A DNA stretch of 64,000 bases, from positions 3,969,501-4,033,500 of the forward strand of contig NZ_LT960614.1 of assembly GCF_900231165.1 (NCBI RefSeq). Reading direction: 5' to 3'. Source of the stretch: Hartmannibacter diazotrophicus (GTDB lineage Bacteria > Pseudomonadota > Alphaproteobacteria > Rhizobiales > Pleomorphomonadaceae). Made by a program: the position numbers and the translations under genes. Positions 52,175 to 61,882 of this stretch are shown piece by piece. Below the pieces are notes generated by a model. It worked only from the letters and a program-made list of their open reading frames with translations, was not told the origin of the DNA and made no database searches. Numbering within the stretch: position 1 is the first letter of the stretch; every line of letters begins with the position of its first letter.

Positions 52175-53710
52175 GTGTTGCAGCGACAGACAGTCCTCCA
52201 TGTCGACAGCGACGCCGCTCCGGCGATCAGCCTTGAAGGCATCTCCAAGAGCTTTCCCGGTGTGAAGGCCTTGTGCGACGTCTCGCTCGACCTCTTTCCC
52301 GGGCAGGTGACCGCGCTGGTGGGCGAAAACGGCGCGGGCAAGTCGACGCTCGTCAAGATCCTCACTGGCATCTACCAGCCGGATGAAGGCGCGATCCGCG
52401 TCGGCGGCAAGGTCCGGACCTTCCCGAGCGCGCAGGCCGCGGCCGATGCCGGTGTCACGGCGATCCACCAGGAAACCGTGCTCTTCGACGAGCTGTCCGT
52501 CGCGGAGAACATCTTTCTAGGCCATGCACCGCGCGGCCGCTTCGGCCTCATCGACTGGCGCGAGATGAACCGCCGCGCCAGGGAGCTTTTGAAACGCATC
52601 GGCGCGAACATCGATCCGGGACACCGCCTGCGCGACCTCGGCATCGCCAACCGTCATCTCGTGGCCCTCGCGCGGGCGCTTTCGGTCAACGCCAGCGTCG
52701 TCATCATGGATGAGCCGACGGCCGCCCTTTCGCACAAGGAAATCGAGGAACTCTACGACCTCGTGGAGCGGCTGAAGTCCGAAGGCAAGGCCATCCTCTT
52801 CATCAGCCACAAGTTCGATGAAATCTTCCGCATCGCTGACCGCTACACCGTCTTCCGCGACGGCCAGATGGTCGACGCGGGTCTCATCGCCGAGACGGGG
52901 CCGGATGAACTCGTGCGGCTGATGGTCGGCCGCGAGGTCGGCGCCGTCTTCCCGAAGATCGATGTCAAAATTGGCGGGCCGGTGCTCACCGTCGCCGGAT
53001 ACCGGCATCCGACGGAATTCGAGGACATCAACTTCACGCTAAGGCGCGGCGAGATCCTCGGCTTCTACGGCCTTGTCGGCGCCGGGCGGTCGGAATTCAT
53101 GCAGGCGCTCATCGGCGTCACGAAACCCGCCGCCGGCGCGGTGCGCATTGACGACGAAATTGCGGTCATCCGCTCGCCCGACGAGGCGATCCGGCAGGGC
53201 ATCGTCTATGTGCCCGAGGAGCGCGGCAAGCAGGGTGCGATCGGTGCGATGCCGATCTTCCAGAACGTGACGCTGCCCTCGCTCGCCCGCACCTCGAGGA
53301 ACGGCTTCCTGCGCCTTGCCGAGGAATTTTCCCTCGCCCGCGAATACACCGAGCGTCTCGACCTTCGCGCCGCCTCGCTCGACCAGCCGGTCGGAACGCT
53401 TTCCGGCGGCAACCAGCAGAAGGTGGTGATCGCCAAGTGGCTGGCAACGAAGCCGAAGGTGATCATCCTCGACGAGCCGACCAAGGGCATCGACATCGGG
53501 TCCAAGTCCGCCGTTCACGCCTTCATGAGCGAACTGGCCAGCGAAGGGCTCAGCGTCATCATGGTGTCCTCCGAAATCCCTGAAATCATGGGCATGTCGG
53601 ACCGCGTCATCGTCATGCGCGGGGGGCGGATCGCGGCGACCTTCGAGCGCGACGAGTTGTCGGCCGAAAAGCTGGTGCGGGCCGCCGCCGGCATCGGGGA
53701 GGCCGCCTGA
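52175..53710 (+). CDS. rhaT: Rhamnose ABC transporter ATP-binding protein
   Basis: 511 residues, two nucleotide-binding domains as in RbsA. First Walker A GENGAGKST, Walker B VIMDEPTAALS; second: YGLVGAGRSE as Walker A variant, signature LSGGNQQKV, Walker B IILDEPTKGID. The GTG start is the only in-frame choice close to the domain. Not to be confused with E. coli RhaT, a proton symporter. Stop and next start overlap by one base (TGATG). Confidence 0.95.
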   Translation: MLQRQTVLHVDSDAAPAISLEGISKSFPGVKALCDVSLDLFPGQVTALVGENGAGKSTLVKILTGIYQPDEGAIRVGGKVRTFPSAQAAADAGVTAIHQETVLFDELSVAENIFLGHAPRGRFGLIDWREMNRRARELLKRIGANIDPGHRLRDLGIANRHLVALARALSVNASVVIMDEPTAALSHKEIEELYDLVERLKSEGKAILFISHKFDEIFRIADRYTVFRDGQMVDAGLIAETGPDELVRLMVGREVGAVFPKIDVKIGGPVLTVAGYRHPTEFEDINFTLRRGEILGFYGLVGAGRSEFMQALIGVTKPAAGAVRIDDEIAVIRSPDEAIRQGIVYVPEERGKQGAIGAMPIFQNVTLPSLARTSRNGFLRLAEEFSLAREYTERLDLRAASLDQPVGTLSGGNQQKVVIAKWLATKPKVIILDEPTKGIDIGSKSAVHAFMSELASEGLSVIMVSSEIPEIMGMSDRVIVMRGGRIAATFERDELSAEKLVRAAAGIGEAA

Positions 53711-54693
53711 TGACACAACGCCTGTTCAAATCCCGCGAATTCCTGCTGCTGATCGCCATCGGCGCGCTCGTCGCGCTGATCGCGACACGGTTTCCCGCCT
53801 TCATTGCGCCCGGCAACCTTCTCAACGTCTACAACGACACGGCGATCCTCATTATCCTGGCGCTCGCGCAGACCGCGGTGATCCTGACCAAGGGCATCGA
53901 TCTTTCCATCGCGGCCAATCTGGCCCTTTGCGGCATGGTCGCGGCGATGATCAATTCCGCGATGCCGGACGTTCCCGTCGTTGCGCTCATCCTCGTCGCG
54001 ATCGCGGTCGGTACGCTGCTCGGCGCGATCAACGGGCTCCTCGTCTGGAAGGTCGACATTCCGCCGATTGTCGTCACCCTCGGCACGATGACCATCTTCC
54101 GGGGCGTGATCTTCCTCCTGACCGATGGCGCGTGGATCAACGCCCACGAGATGAGCGACGCCTTCAAGGCCTTCGCCCGGACCGACATCGGCCCCCTGCC
54201 CGTCCTTTCCTGGATGTCAATTGTCGTCATCGTGATCATGGCGGTGGTGCTTACACGCACGGCCATCGGCCGGGCCTTCTATGCGGTCGGCGGCAACCCG
54301 CATGCCTCCGTCTATGCCGGCATCAGCGTCGGGCGCACGCAGTTCATCGCCTATGTGCTGGCGGGCGCGCTGGCGGGGCTTTCCGGTTACCTCTGGGTCT
54401 CGCGCTATGCGGTCGCCTATGTCGACATCGCGGGCGGCTTCGAACTCGACGTGGTTGCCGCCTGCGTCATCGGTGGCGTCTCGATCGCCGGCGGCGTCGG
54501 CTCGGTTCCGGGCGCGGTGCTCGGCGCGCTCTTCCTCGGCATCATCAAGAACGCCCTGCCTGTGATCGACATCTCGCCCTTCTGGCAGCTCGCGATCTCC
54601 GGCACCGTCATCATCATCGCCGTCGCCGTCAACGCGCGCAGCGAGCGGCGCACGGGCCGCGTGATCCTGAAAAAGGCGGAGCACGCCACATGA
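53710..54693 (+). CDS. rhaP: Rhamnose ABC transporter permease P
   Basis: 327 residues, about nine membrane helices, ribose/xylose-type permease (VILTKGIDLSIAANLALCGM; PPIVVTLGTMTIFRG; VGGNPHASVYAGISV coupling loop). Forms the channel with RhaQ. Overlaps rhaT by one base and rhaQ by four. Confidence 0.94.
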   Translation: MTQRLFKSREFLLLIAIGALVALIATRFPAFIAPGNLLNVYNDTAILIILALAQTAVILTKGIDLSIAANLALCGMVAAMINSAMPDVPVVALILVAIAVGTLLGAINGLLVWKVDIPPIVVTLGTMTIFRGVIFLLTDGAWINAHEMSDAFKAFARTDIGPLPVLSWMSIVVIVIMAVVLTRTAIGRAFYAVGGNPHASVYAGISVGRTQFIAYVLAGALAGLSGYLWVSRYAVAYVDIAGGFELDVVAACVIGGVSIAGGVGSVPGAVLGALFLGIIKNALPVIDISPFWQLAISGTVIIIAVAVNARSERRTGRVILKKAEHAT

Positions 54694-55703
54694 CGACCAG
54701 CGCAACGCCTGCCCGGACCGTTCCCGACCGCCTGCACAGCCCGCTGTCGCGCTGGCTGAAGAGCTGGGAAAGCCTGCTCATCGTGGTGGCGATCCTCGCC
54801 TTCATCGCCAACTCGCTGGCCTCGCCCTATTTCCTCGATCCATGGAACCTTTCGGACGCGACCTTCAACTTCACCGAAAAGGCCCTCATCGCCTTCGCCA
54901 TGGCGCTGGTGATCATTTCCGGCGAGATCGATCTTTCCGTCGCCTCCATCATCGCTCTCGCCTCGACCGCGATGGGCTTTGCCGTCCAGCTCGGCTTCGA
55001 TACGCCGATGCTGGTGCTCATCGGCCTTGCCACCGGGCTCGCCTGCGGCGCGGTCAACGGACTTCTGGTGACCGGGCTCTGCCTTCCGTCCATCGTGGTG
55101 ACCATCGGCACCATGAGCCTCTTTCGCGGCATCGCCTATATTGTCCTCGGCGATCAGGCCTACACGGGCTATCCGGCCAGCTTTGCCTATTTCGGCCAGG
55201 GTTACGTCTGGTGGGTCTTTTCCTTCGAATTCGTCCTTTTCGCCGTCATGGCCGTCGTCTACGCGGTGCTGCTCCAGATGACGAGCTTTGGCCGCGTCGT
55301 GCTCGCCATCGGCAACAACCCGGTCGCCGCCACCTTCTCCGGCGTGCGGGTCGGACGGGTGAAATTCCTGCTCTTTCTCCTCACCGGCGTCATGTCGGGG
55401 CTTGCCGCGGTCTGCCTGACCTCACGGCTCGGCTCGACCCGGCCCTCGATCGCCGTTGGCTGGGAACTCGAGGTGGTGACGATGGTGGTTCTCGGCGGCG
55501 TCAGCATCCTCGGCGGCTCCGGCACAATCGTCGGCGTCGTGATCGCCGCCTTCATCATGGGCATGGTGACCTTCGGCTTCGGGCTGCTGAACGTTCCCGG
55601 CATCGTCATGTCGATCTTCATCGGCCTGATGCTGATCGGGGTGATCGCGCTGCCGATCCTCTATGGGCGAGCGAAGACGCGCCTTGCTGGCCGGACCGCC
55701 TGA
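54690..55703 (+). CDS. rhaQ: Rhamnose ABC transporter permease Q
   Basis: 337 residues, about nine helices with the matching motifs (LVIISGEIDLSVASIIALAS; LPSIVVTIGTMSLFRGIAYI; IGNNPVAATFSGVRVGRVKF). Starts in the rhaP stop (ATGA); rhaK follows after three bases. Confidence 0.94.
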   Translation: MTTSATPARTVPDRLHSPLSRWLKSWESLLIVVAILAFIANSLASPYFLDPWNLSDATFNFTEKALIAFAMALVIISGEIDLSVASIIALASTAMGFAVQLGFDTPMLVLIGLATGLACGAVNGLLVTGLCLPSIVVTIGTMSLFRGIAYIVLGDQAYTGYPASFAYFGQGYVWWVFSFEFVLFAVMAVVYAVLLQMTSFGRVVLAIGNNPVAATFSGVRVGRVKFLLFLLTGVMSGLAAVCLTSRLGSTRPSIAVGWELEVVTMVVLGGVSILGGSGTIVGVVIAAFIMGMVTFGFGLLNVPGIVMSIFIGLMLIGVIALPILYGRAKTRLAGRTA

Positions 55704-55706
55704 GCC

Positions 55707-57113
55707 ATGCCTTCCGAACCCAAGGCCCTTCGGCGCGTCGCCGTCATCGACATCGGCAAGACGAACGCCAAGGTTGTTCTGGTCGACCTGAAGGCCGGGG
55801 CCGAGCTTCTGCACCGATCCATGCCCAACAGGCCCGTCGATGTAGCGCCCTACCCCCATGCAGACGTCGAGAGCCTCTGGCCCTTCATCCTGTCGTCGCT
55901 TGGCGAGATCAACCGCGAGGCGGGTGTCGACGCCATCTCCATCACCACCCATGGCGCGACGGCCGTGCTGCTGGACGAGACGGGAGGGCTGGCCCTGCCC
56001 GTTCTCGACTATGAGTTCGCCGGCCCGGATACGCTGGCGGAGGCTTATGCGGCTGCTCGCCCGCCCTTTGCCGAGACCGGCTCACCGCGCCTCCCCGCCG
56101 GCCTCAATATCGGCGCGCAGCTTTTCTGGCTGCAGGCCAGCTTTCCAGACGAGTTTGCGAAGACGGCGACCATCCTGCCGTATCCGCAATACTGGGCCTT
56201 CCGCCTGACAGGCGTCCTCGCCTCCGAGGTGACGAGCTGGGGCTGCCACACGGATCTCTGGGCGCCCGGTAAACGCGACTATTCCTCGCTCGTCGACCGC
56301 GAGCGCTGGCGCGGAAAAATGGCGCCCATGCGCAAGGCCGGCGATGTCCTCGGTGCCATCTTGCCGGACGTCGCCAATGCCACCGGTCTTTCCCCCGCAA
56401 CGCCCGTTTTCTGCGGCATCCACGATTCCAACGCCTCGCTGCTGCCGCATCTGAAATCGGCGGAGGCACCCTTCGCCGTCGTCTCGACAGGCACCTGGGT
56501 CATTTCGATGGCGATCGGTGCAGAGGCGAAACTGCTCGACGAGGTGCGGGACACACTGATCAATGTCAATGCCTTCGGTGACCCGGTTCCGTCAGCCCGC
56601 TTCATGGGCGGGCGGTGCTATGAGCTCTTGAGACCGCAAGACGACACCCCGATCAGCGAGGACGATCGCACCCGCGTCGTCCACGAGGCGGTCATGCTGA
56701 TGCCCTCGGTCCCGCAGGGCTCCGGGCCGTTTCCGAACGCCGAGGGGCATTGGACCGTTCCGGAGGAAACACTGACGCCGGGCACTCGGCTGCTTGCCCT
56801 CTCCTACCACCTCGCCCTCATGACCGCGACCTGCCTCGACCTCATCGGTGCTGCAGGTCCGGTCATCGCCGAGGGACCGTTCGCCGCCAATGCCGACTAC
56901 CTGAAGATGCTGCGTGCGGCCGTCGGGCGGCCCGTTTTCGCCAGTCTCGGGCGAACCGGAACCAGTCTCGGCGCGGCAGGTCTGGCAGCGTCCCGCCAGC
57001 CATCTTCTGCGCACTCACAGACCGGTACAGTTGTTCCGCTGGAGATGAAACTCGCCGATTATGCGCGGCAGTGGCGGGCGCATGCCGAACCTGCGCTTTC
57101 CCTGTCCGACTAG
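55707..57113 (+). CDS. rhaK: L-rhamnulokinase / rhamnose kinase, FGGY family
   Basis: 468 residues. FGGY carbohydrate kinase with the N-terminal phosphate loop AVIDIGKTNAKVVLVDL, CGIHDSNASLLPHL in the substrate domain, VSTGTWVISM (adenosine/phosphate) and a C-terminal GPFAANADYLKMLRAAVGRPV. In R. leguminosarum RhaK is needed for transport as well as phosphorylation. Last gene of the operon; no intrinsic terminator, mobile-element debris starts 40 bases on. Confidence 0.93.
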   Translation: MPSEPKALRRVAVIDIGKTNAKVVLVDLKAGAELLHRSMPNRPVDVAPYPHADVESLWPFILSSLGEINREAGVDAISITTHGATAVLLDETGGLALPVLDYEFAGPDTLAEAYAAARPPFAETGSPRLPAGLNIGAQLFWLQASFPDEFAKTATILPYPQYWAFRLTGVLASEVTSWGCHTDLWAPGKRDYSSLVDRERWRGKMAPMRKAGDVLGAILPDVANATGLSPATPVFCGIHDSNASLLPHLKSAEAPFAVVSTGTWVISMAIGAEAKLLDEVRDTLINVNAFGDPVPSARFMGGRCYELLRPQDDTPISEDDRTRVVHEAVMLMPSVPQGSGPFPNAEGHWTVPEETLTPGTRLLALSYHLALMTATCLDLIGAAGPVIAEGPFAANADYLKMLRAAVGRPVFASLGRTGTSLGAAGLAASRQPSSAHSQTGTVVPLEMKLADYARQWRAHAEPALSLSD

Positions 57114-57152
57114 AGCATTTTCATCGAATTCGGAATCCGTTGGGGGATGCCG

Positions 57153-57351
57153 TGTCAAACAGCGCGCAAACTTGACCCCGTCGTGGAGTGCCCCCCTATC
57201 GCCGAACAGAATTCATGCGGCTGGTTTGGCAGTGACCCGGGTGGACGGGTTCAACATTCGCCGGCTGCAGGAGCCCATCGGCTATATCCCGCCGGCCGAA
57301 GCCGAGGACCGCTTCTACGCCAAGCTCGCTGAGCCGGAGATGGCGGCGTAA
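57153..57351 (+). mobile_element. Insertion sequence debris: IS-end-like string and IS3-family transposase C-terminus
   Basis: The last 34 codons (about 57250-57351) read FNIRRLQEPIGYIPPAEAED, then RFYAKLAEPEMAA and stop, the conserved end of IS3-family OrfB transposases (usually RRLLEPIGxIPPAEAE). Nothing of the catalytic DDE domain is present. Just before, TGTCAAAC and GCGCGCAAACTTGACCCC (57153-57180) resemble the terminal repeats of IS21-type elements. Decayed and non-functional; it ends two bases before the stop of the antiporter gene. Confidence 0.7.
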
Positions 57352-57352
57352 C

Positions 57353-59026
57353 TTAGGACAAACGGCCTCCGGCAATCCCGGGGCGGTTCAAATCGTCACT
57401 GTCCGCAAGGCGCAACTCGACCAGATCAAGCTCCCGTACCATCTGCCGGGCAAGGCTATCCGACAAGCGGCCGGCACGGGCGCATTCATAGATCGTGCGC
57501 CGCTCGGCACGGATTGCCGCGAGCCAAAACGCATGTTCGAGCCTGCTCACATGATCGCTTGCGCCCGGGATGCCGGCCGTCAGTCCCGCGATACGGCGCT
57601 CGTAAAAGCTCAGGACAGGCTCCGCTGCCGCCGTGTGAAAGCCGGGGCCGCCTTCCACGCTGGCATGGCCGTCCCGGGTTCGAATGACAGCCGCGATCGC
57701 ATCACGCGCCGCCGCAAGACGCGCCGCCGCTTCGCCCTCATCCTCCGCTGCAGCCGGCAGCGCCAACCCGCGGAGCAGGAGCGGCAAGCCGACGCTCGCC
57801 GCGATCAGCGACATCAGAATGAGGCCTGCGGCGATCAGCACGACGAGGTTGCGGCCCGGAAAAGGTGCGCCGGTGGCATCGCTCAAGGGGAGCGTGAGAA
57901 TGCCGGCCAGCGTCACCGCGCCGCGCACGCCTGCAAGCGCTGTTGCCGCAACCAGCCGCAGCCCCGGGACATGAGCTGCGCCCAGACCATTCCGGGCGCG
58001 AAAAAGCACGAGCCGGAGCGAGGCCCAAACCCAAAGAAACCGCAACGCGGTGAGGGCAATGCCGATCGCGATCACGTAGACGAGTAGCCAGATGGGAGAC
58101 CTGTGATCGAGACTTCGCATGGTCGCGCTGGCATTCTCGACGAGCTCCGGGAGTTGCTCCCCGAGCAAGACAAACATAACCCCATTGGCGGCAAAGCCGA
58201 TCGTCGTCCAGACGGCCGCGCGCCGGATCCGGGTCAACGGCAGGGCCTTGCCCGACTGCTCTGCCCGGCTCATCGCCAGGCCGGCGGCGACGGCGGCGAG
58301 AATGGCCGAGGCGCCGATCCGGTCCGCGATCAGATAGGCCCCAAATGGCAGGAGCAGACTGATCAGAATCTGAGCGTCGGCCTCCTCGCCGAGCCGGCGG
58401 GAAACCTGGTTCTTCAACCCGACCACGGCCCAGGTCAGGCAAAACCCGATGCCAAGCCCCCCGACCACCAGCCAGAGAAAACCGAGGCCGGCCCGCGATA
58501 GCGAGACCGGATCGGTCATCGCCGCGGCGACGGCGAAGCGCATCGCGACCAGACCGGAGGCATCGTTCAGCAGCGCCTCCCCCTCCAGGATGGCAAGCAG
58601 GCGCGGCGGAACCGGCACGCGCTGAGCGATCGCGGTAACCGCCACCGGATCGGTCGGCGAGACCGCGGCGGCGAGCGCGAAGGCAACAGAAAGCGGCACC
58701 GCGGGCAGGATCGCATGGACGAAGACGCCGAGCCCGAACACTGTGAAGAAGACCAGTCCGAAGGCCAAAGCGACAATGGTTCCGCGATCACGCCGCAGCC
58801 CGGCTTTCGGGATGCGCCAGCCATCGAGGAAAAGCAGCGGGGGCAGGAAGAGCAGAAAGAAGACGTCAGGATTGAGCGTGAACCCGAGAGGCGCCACCGC
58901 GGCGATTGCGGCGCCGAGCGCGATCTGCACCAGCGGCCGTGGCATCGCCAGCCCGGGGGCCCGGCCGAGTCCGGCGCTCAGCACCACCGCAGCCAAAAGG
59001 ACGAGGGAGTTGGTGACGATGTCCAT
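57353..59026 (-). CDS. CPA1-family Na+/H+ antiporter (YjcE/NhaP-like)
   Basis: 557 residues: about 12 membrane helices over residues 1-410, with FALAAAVSPTDPVAVTAIAQ, LEGEALLNDASGLVAMRFAV (the ND pair of CPA1 exchangers) and GVRGAVTLAGILTLPL (conserved arginine), followed by a cytoplasmic tail of about 130 residues. It exchanges Na+ or K+ for protons. Start at MDIVTNS with GAGGAG seven bases ahead. Divergent from dld. Confidence 0.94.
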   Translation of the reverse strand: MDIVTNSLVLLAAVVLSAGLGRAPGLAMPRPLVQIALGAAIAAVAPLGFTLNPDVFFLLFLPPLLFLDGWRIPKAGLRRDRGTIVALAFGLVFFTVFGLGVFVHAILPAVPLSVAFALAAAVSPTDPVAVTAIAQRVPVPPRLLAILEGEALLNDASGLVAMRFAVAAAMTDPVSLSRAGLGFLWLVVGGLGIGFCLTWAVVGLKNQVSRRLGEEADAQILISLLLPFGAYLIADRIGASAILAAVAAGLAMSRAEQSGKALPLTRIRRAAVWTTIGFAANGVMFVLLGEQLPELVENASATMRSLDHRSPIWLLVYVIAIGIALTALRFLWVWASLRLVLFRARNGLGAAHVPGLRLVAATALAGVRGAVTLAGILTLPLSDATGAPFPGRNLVVLIAAGLILMSLIAASVGLPLLLRGLALPAAAEDEGEAAARLAAARDAIAAVIRTRDGHASVEGGPGFHTAAAEPVLSFYERRIAGLTAGIPGASDHVSRLEHAFWLAAIRAERRTIYECARAGRLSDSLARQMVRELDLVELRLADSDDLNRPGIAGGRLS

Positions 59027-59098
59027 GCGGCGCTCCTCGGATGCGACGCGTGGAAGATTGCCTGAAACCGCGATCCGATCCAGCGGCAGTCCAGGCGT

Positions 59099-59124
59099 CC
59101 AACAAAGTCCAACAACAGCCAACA
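59099..59124 (+). promoter_or_regulatory. Three CCAACA direct repeats spaced exactly 10 bp
   Basis: CCAACA occurs at 59099, 59109 and 59119 in the 210-base region between the divergent antiporter and dld genes. Repeats on one face of the helix are typical regulator-binding sites, so this may control dld-poxB. Confidence 0.5.
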
Positions 59125-59236
59125 TGCGCTGCCGTGCGCTTGGGTGGATATAGCAGATGCACCATTTCGATCGGGCCGTCTGACCCAAGCCGCCCGGCCG
59201 GGTCGCGCCCCGCTTCCGACTTCGCTGGAGACCCCG

Positions 59237-60973
59237 ATGCCCCTCTCGCGCCCGATCGTCACCGCCCCGCAGCCTGCCGCCCCCGCCGCGAATGTCCAGC
59301 TGATTGCCGACCTGAAGCGGATCGTTGGCGCGGCCCATGTGCTGACCAAACCCTCAAGCACCCGCCGGTTCCGCAGGGGCTTCCGCTTCGGCGAGGGCCC
59401 GGCGCTTGCCGTCGTGCGGCCGGGCAGCCTGATCGAGCAGTGGCGTGTGCTGAATGCCTGCGTCGCCGCCGGAAAGATCGTGCTGATGCAGGCGGCCAAC
59501 ACCGGGATCACCGGCGGCTCGACACCCGACGGCGACACCTATGACCGCGAGATCGTCATTATCAGCACGCTGCGGATGGACCGCATTCATGTCATCAAGG
59601 GTGGCGCGCAGGTTGTTTGTCTGCCAGGTGCGACGCTCTTCAAGCTGGAAAAGACGCTCGCGCCGCTTGGCCGCAACCCGCATTCGGTGATCGGTTCGTC
59701 CTGCATCGGCTCATCGGTCTTCGGCGGTGTGTGCAACAACTCGGGCGGCGCGCTGATCCATCGCGGGCCCGCGTTCACCCAGATGACGCTTTATGCGCAG
59801 GTGACGGCGGAGGGTCAGGTCGAGCTGATAAACCACCTCGGCATCCGGATCGCCGGCGATCCCGAAGCGATCCTCGCCCGCGTCGAAAAGGGGGACTTTG
59901 CCCTCGCTGATATCGAGGACGACCCGCACCGCTTCTGTTCCGATCACGGCTATCAGGACCATGTTCGCGACATCGACTCGCCGACCCCGGCGCGATTCAA
60001 TGCCGATCCGAAACGGCTGTTCGAGAGCGCCGGGAGCGCCGGCAAGGTGATGATCCTGGCAGTCCGCCTCGACACCTTTCCGAAGGAGGACCGGACACAG
60101 GTATTCTACATCGGCACCAACGATCCTGCCGAACTGACAGAGATCCGGCGGCATATCCTTGCCAACTTCAAGAACCTGCCGATCGAGGGCGAATACATCC
60201 ACCGCGACGCCTTCGATATCGCCGAGAAATACGGCAAGGACACTTTTCTCGCGATCGAGATCCTTGGCACGGACCGCCTGCCGCTGATGTTCGCGCTCAA
60301 GGGTCGGTTCGACGCCCTCTGCGCCCAGATCGGCCTGCCCGCGGACCTGTCCGACCGGATCATGCAGTTCGGCAGCACGTTCTTCCCGCGTCATCTGCCC
60401 AAACGTATGTATGACTACCGCAAGCGTTACGAGCACCACCTGATGCTGCGCATGGCCGATGACGGGATCGCTGAGGCCGAGGCCTATCTGGCTCGCATCC
60501 TGCCAAGCGCAAACGGTGCCTATTTCACCTGCACGAAGACGGAAGGCGAAAAGGCGTTCCTGCACCGCTTCGCCGCCGCAGGTGCGGCGATCCGCTACCG
60601 GGCGATCCATCACCGCGAGGTCGAGGATATTGTCGCCCTCGACCTCGCCCTGCCGCGCAACGAGCTGAACTGGATGGAAACCCTGCCCGAAGCCATCACG
60701 AAGGGCATCCTCCACAAGCTCTACTACGGGCATTTCTTCTGCCACGTCTTCCATCAGGATTATGTCGTGAAAAAGGGCTTCAAGCCCGACGACATCGAAC
60801 ATGCGATGTGGAAGCTGCTCGACGCGCGCGGCGCGGAATACCCGGCAGAGCACAATGTCGGCCACCTCTACATCGCAAAGCCTGCGCTGGTGGACCACTA
60901 CCACAGCCTCGATCCCACCAATTCCTTCAACCCCGGGGTCGGCCATACCTCCAAGCTGGCCAACTGGAAGTAG
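59237..60973 (+). CDS. dld: Quinone-dependent D-lactate dehydrogenase
   Basis: 578 residues, membrane-associated FAD enzyme oxidising D-lactate to pyruvate and reducing quinone. FAD domain: VLMQAANTGITGGSTPDGD, VICLPGATLF-like VVCLPGATLFKLEK, NPHSVIGSSCIGSSVFGGVC. The C-terminal membrane-binding domain is full length (ends NPGVGHTSKLANWK). GGAG seven bases before the ATG. First gene of a three-gene operon with an ADC-like gene and poxB. Confidence 0.95.
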   Translation: MPLSRPIVTAPQPAAPAANVQLIADLKRIVGAAHVLTKPSSTRRFRRGFRFGEGPALAVVRPGSLIEQWRVLNACVAAGKIVLMQAANTGITGGSTPDGDTYDREIVIISTLRMDRIHVIKGGAQVVCLPGATLFKLEKTLAPLGRNPHSVIGSSCIGSSVFGGVCNNSGGALIHRGPAFTQMTLYAQVTAEGQVELINHLGIRIAGDPEAILARVEKGDFALADIEDDPHRFCSDHGYQDHVRDIDSPTPARFNADPKRLFESAGSAGKVMILAVRLDTFPKEDRTQVFYIGTNDPAELTEIRRHILANFKNLPIEGEYIHRDAFDIAEKYGKDTFLAIEILGTDRLPLMFALKGRFDALCAQIGLPADLSDRIMQFGSTFFPRHLPKRMYDYRKRYEHHLMLRMADDGIAEAEAYLARILPSANGAYFTCTKTEGEKAFLHRFAAAGAAIRYRAIHHREVEDIVALDLALPRNELNWMETLPEAITKGILHKLYYGHFFCHVFHQDYVVKKGFKPDDIEHAMWKLLDARGAEYPAEHNVGHLYIAKPALVDHYHSLDPTNSFNPGVGHTSKLANWK

Positions 60974-61011
60974 GCGCGGCCCCTCGCCGCGCCGGGAACA
61001 GGAGAAACGAC

Positions 61012-61827
61012 ATGCCGGACCAGATCCAACCGCGCGGCTATTGCGTGCCACTTTCGCCCGAAGGCAAGTCCTCGCTCAACCCGACGCCGCCCTGGCATTA
61101 CGCCAGCGATTGCATCGCGGTCGAATACTGGGCCGATCCCGCCGCGGTCGCAGCCCTGCTTCCGCCTTGCATGACGCTGGACGACAGCAGCGCAGGCCGC
61201 GCGTTCTGCTGGTTTCTCGACTGGCAATTCACCGGCGAACAGGACGAGCTGACCGATCCCGCGCGCTATCAGTACCGCGAGGCGTTCATCCTGCTCGACG
61301 CCGTGTTCGAAGGCATGCCGGTCACCTATTGCCCTTACATCTTCGTCGACAATGACGCCGCCCTGGCACGCGGCTGGACGCAAGGCTTCCCAAAGAAGAT
61401 CGGCAGCGTGTTCCAGACCCGCAGCTTCCCGGTGCCCAGCCTTGCCGCCGCACCGCTGGCGCCCGGCAGCCGCTTCGGCGCCAGCGTCTCGGCGCATGGC
61501 GAACGGATCGCCACCGCGCGCATCCAGCTTGAGGAAGAGGTCGACGATCCGGCCACCGTCTTCAATCGGCCAACCACCATCCGGCGGTATTTCCCCAACC
61601 TCGTCGCGGGTCTGCAAGGCACACCCGCGGTCGATGAGCTTACCCTGTCGCTGGTCGACGACCCGGCCATGGTCGGCATGTGGGCAGGCTCGGCCGAACT
61701 GCGCATTCCAGAGGTCGAGGGCGAAGAGATTCACCTCATCGCCCCGCTGCGCGTCGGCTGCGGCTATCGCTTCAGCTTCGCCTATTCCGTCTCCGACCTT
61801 CGCGTCCTCAGAAACTACCTCGCGTGA
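61012..61827 (+). CDS. Acetoacetate decarboxylase family protein
   Basis: 271 residues of the ADC fold. The Schiff-base lysine pair lies in [10 protein letters not shown], as in clostridial acetoacetate decarboxylase; [20 protein letters not shown] holds the expected glutamates. AGGAGA precedes the ATG. True acetoacetate decarboxylation is possible, but ADC-like relatives also act as aldolases or dehydratases on pyruvate-derived keto acids, which would suit its place between pyruvate-making and pyruvate-using enzymes. Confidence 0.88.
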   Translation: MPDQIQPRGYCVPLSPEGKSSLNPTPPWHYASDCIAVEYWADPAAVAALLPPCMTLDDSSAGRAFCWFLDWQFTGEQDELTDPARYQYREAFILLDAVFEGMPVTYCPYIFVDNDAALARGWTQGFPKKIGSVFQTRSFPVPSLAAAPLAPGSRFGASVSAHGERIATARIQLEEEVDDPATVFNRPTTIRRYFPNLVAGLQGTPAVDELTLSLVDDPAMVGMWAGSAELRIPEVEGEEIHLIAPLRVGCGYRFSFAYSVSDLRVLRNYLA

Positions 61828-61882
61828 AGCCGGCGGGCCCGCGCGCGGCCCCGCCGGCTTCACGCCAATGCAGGAGCAGACC

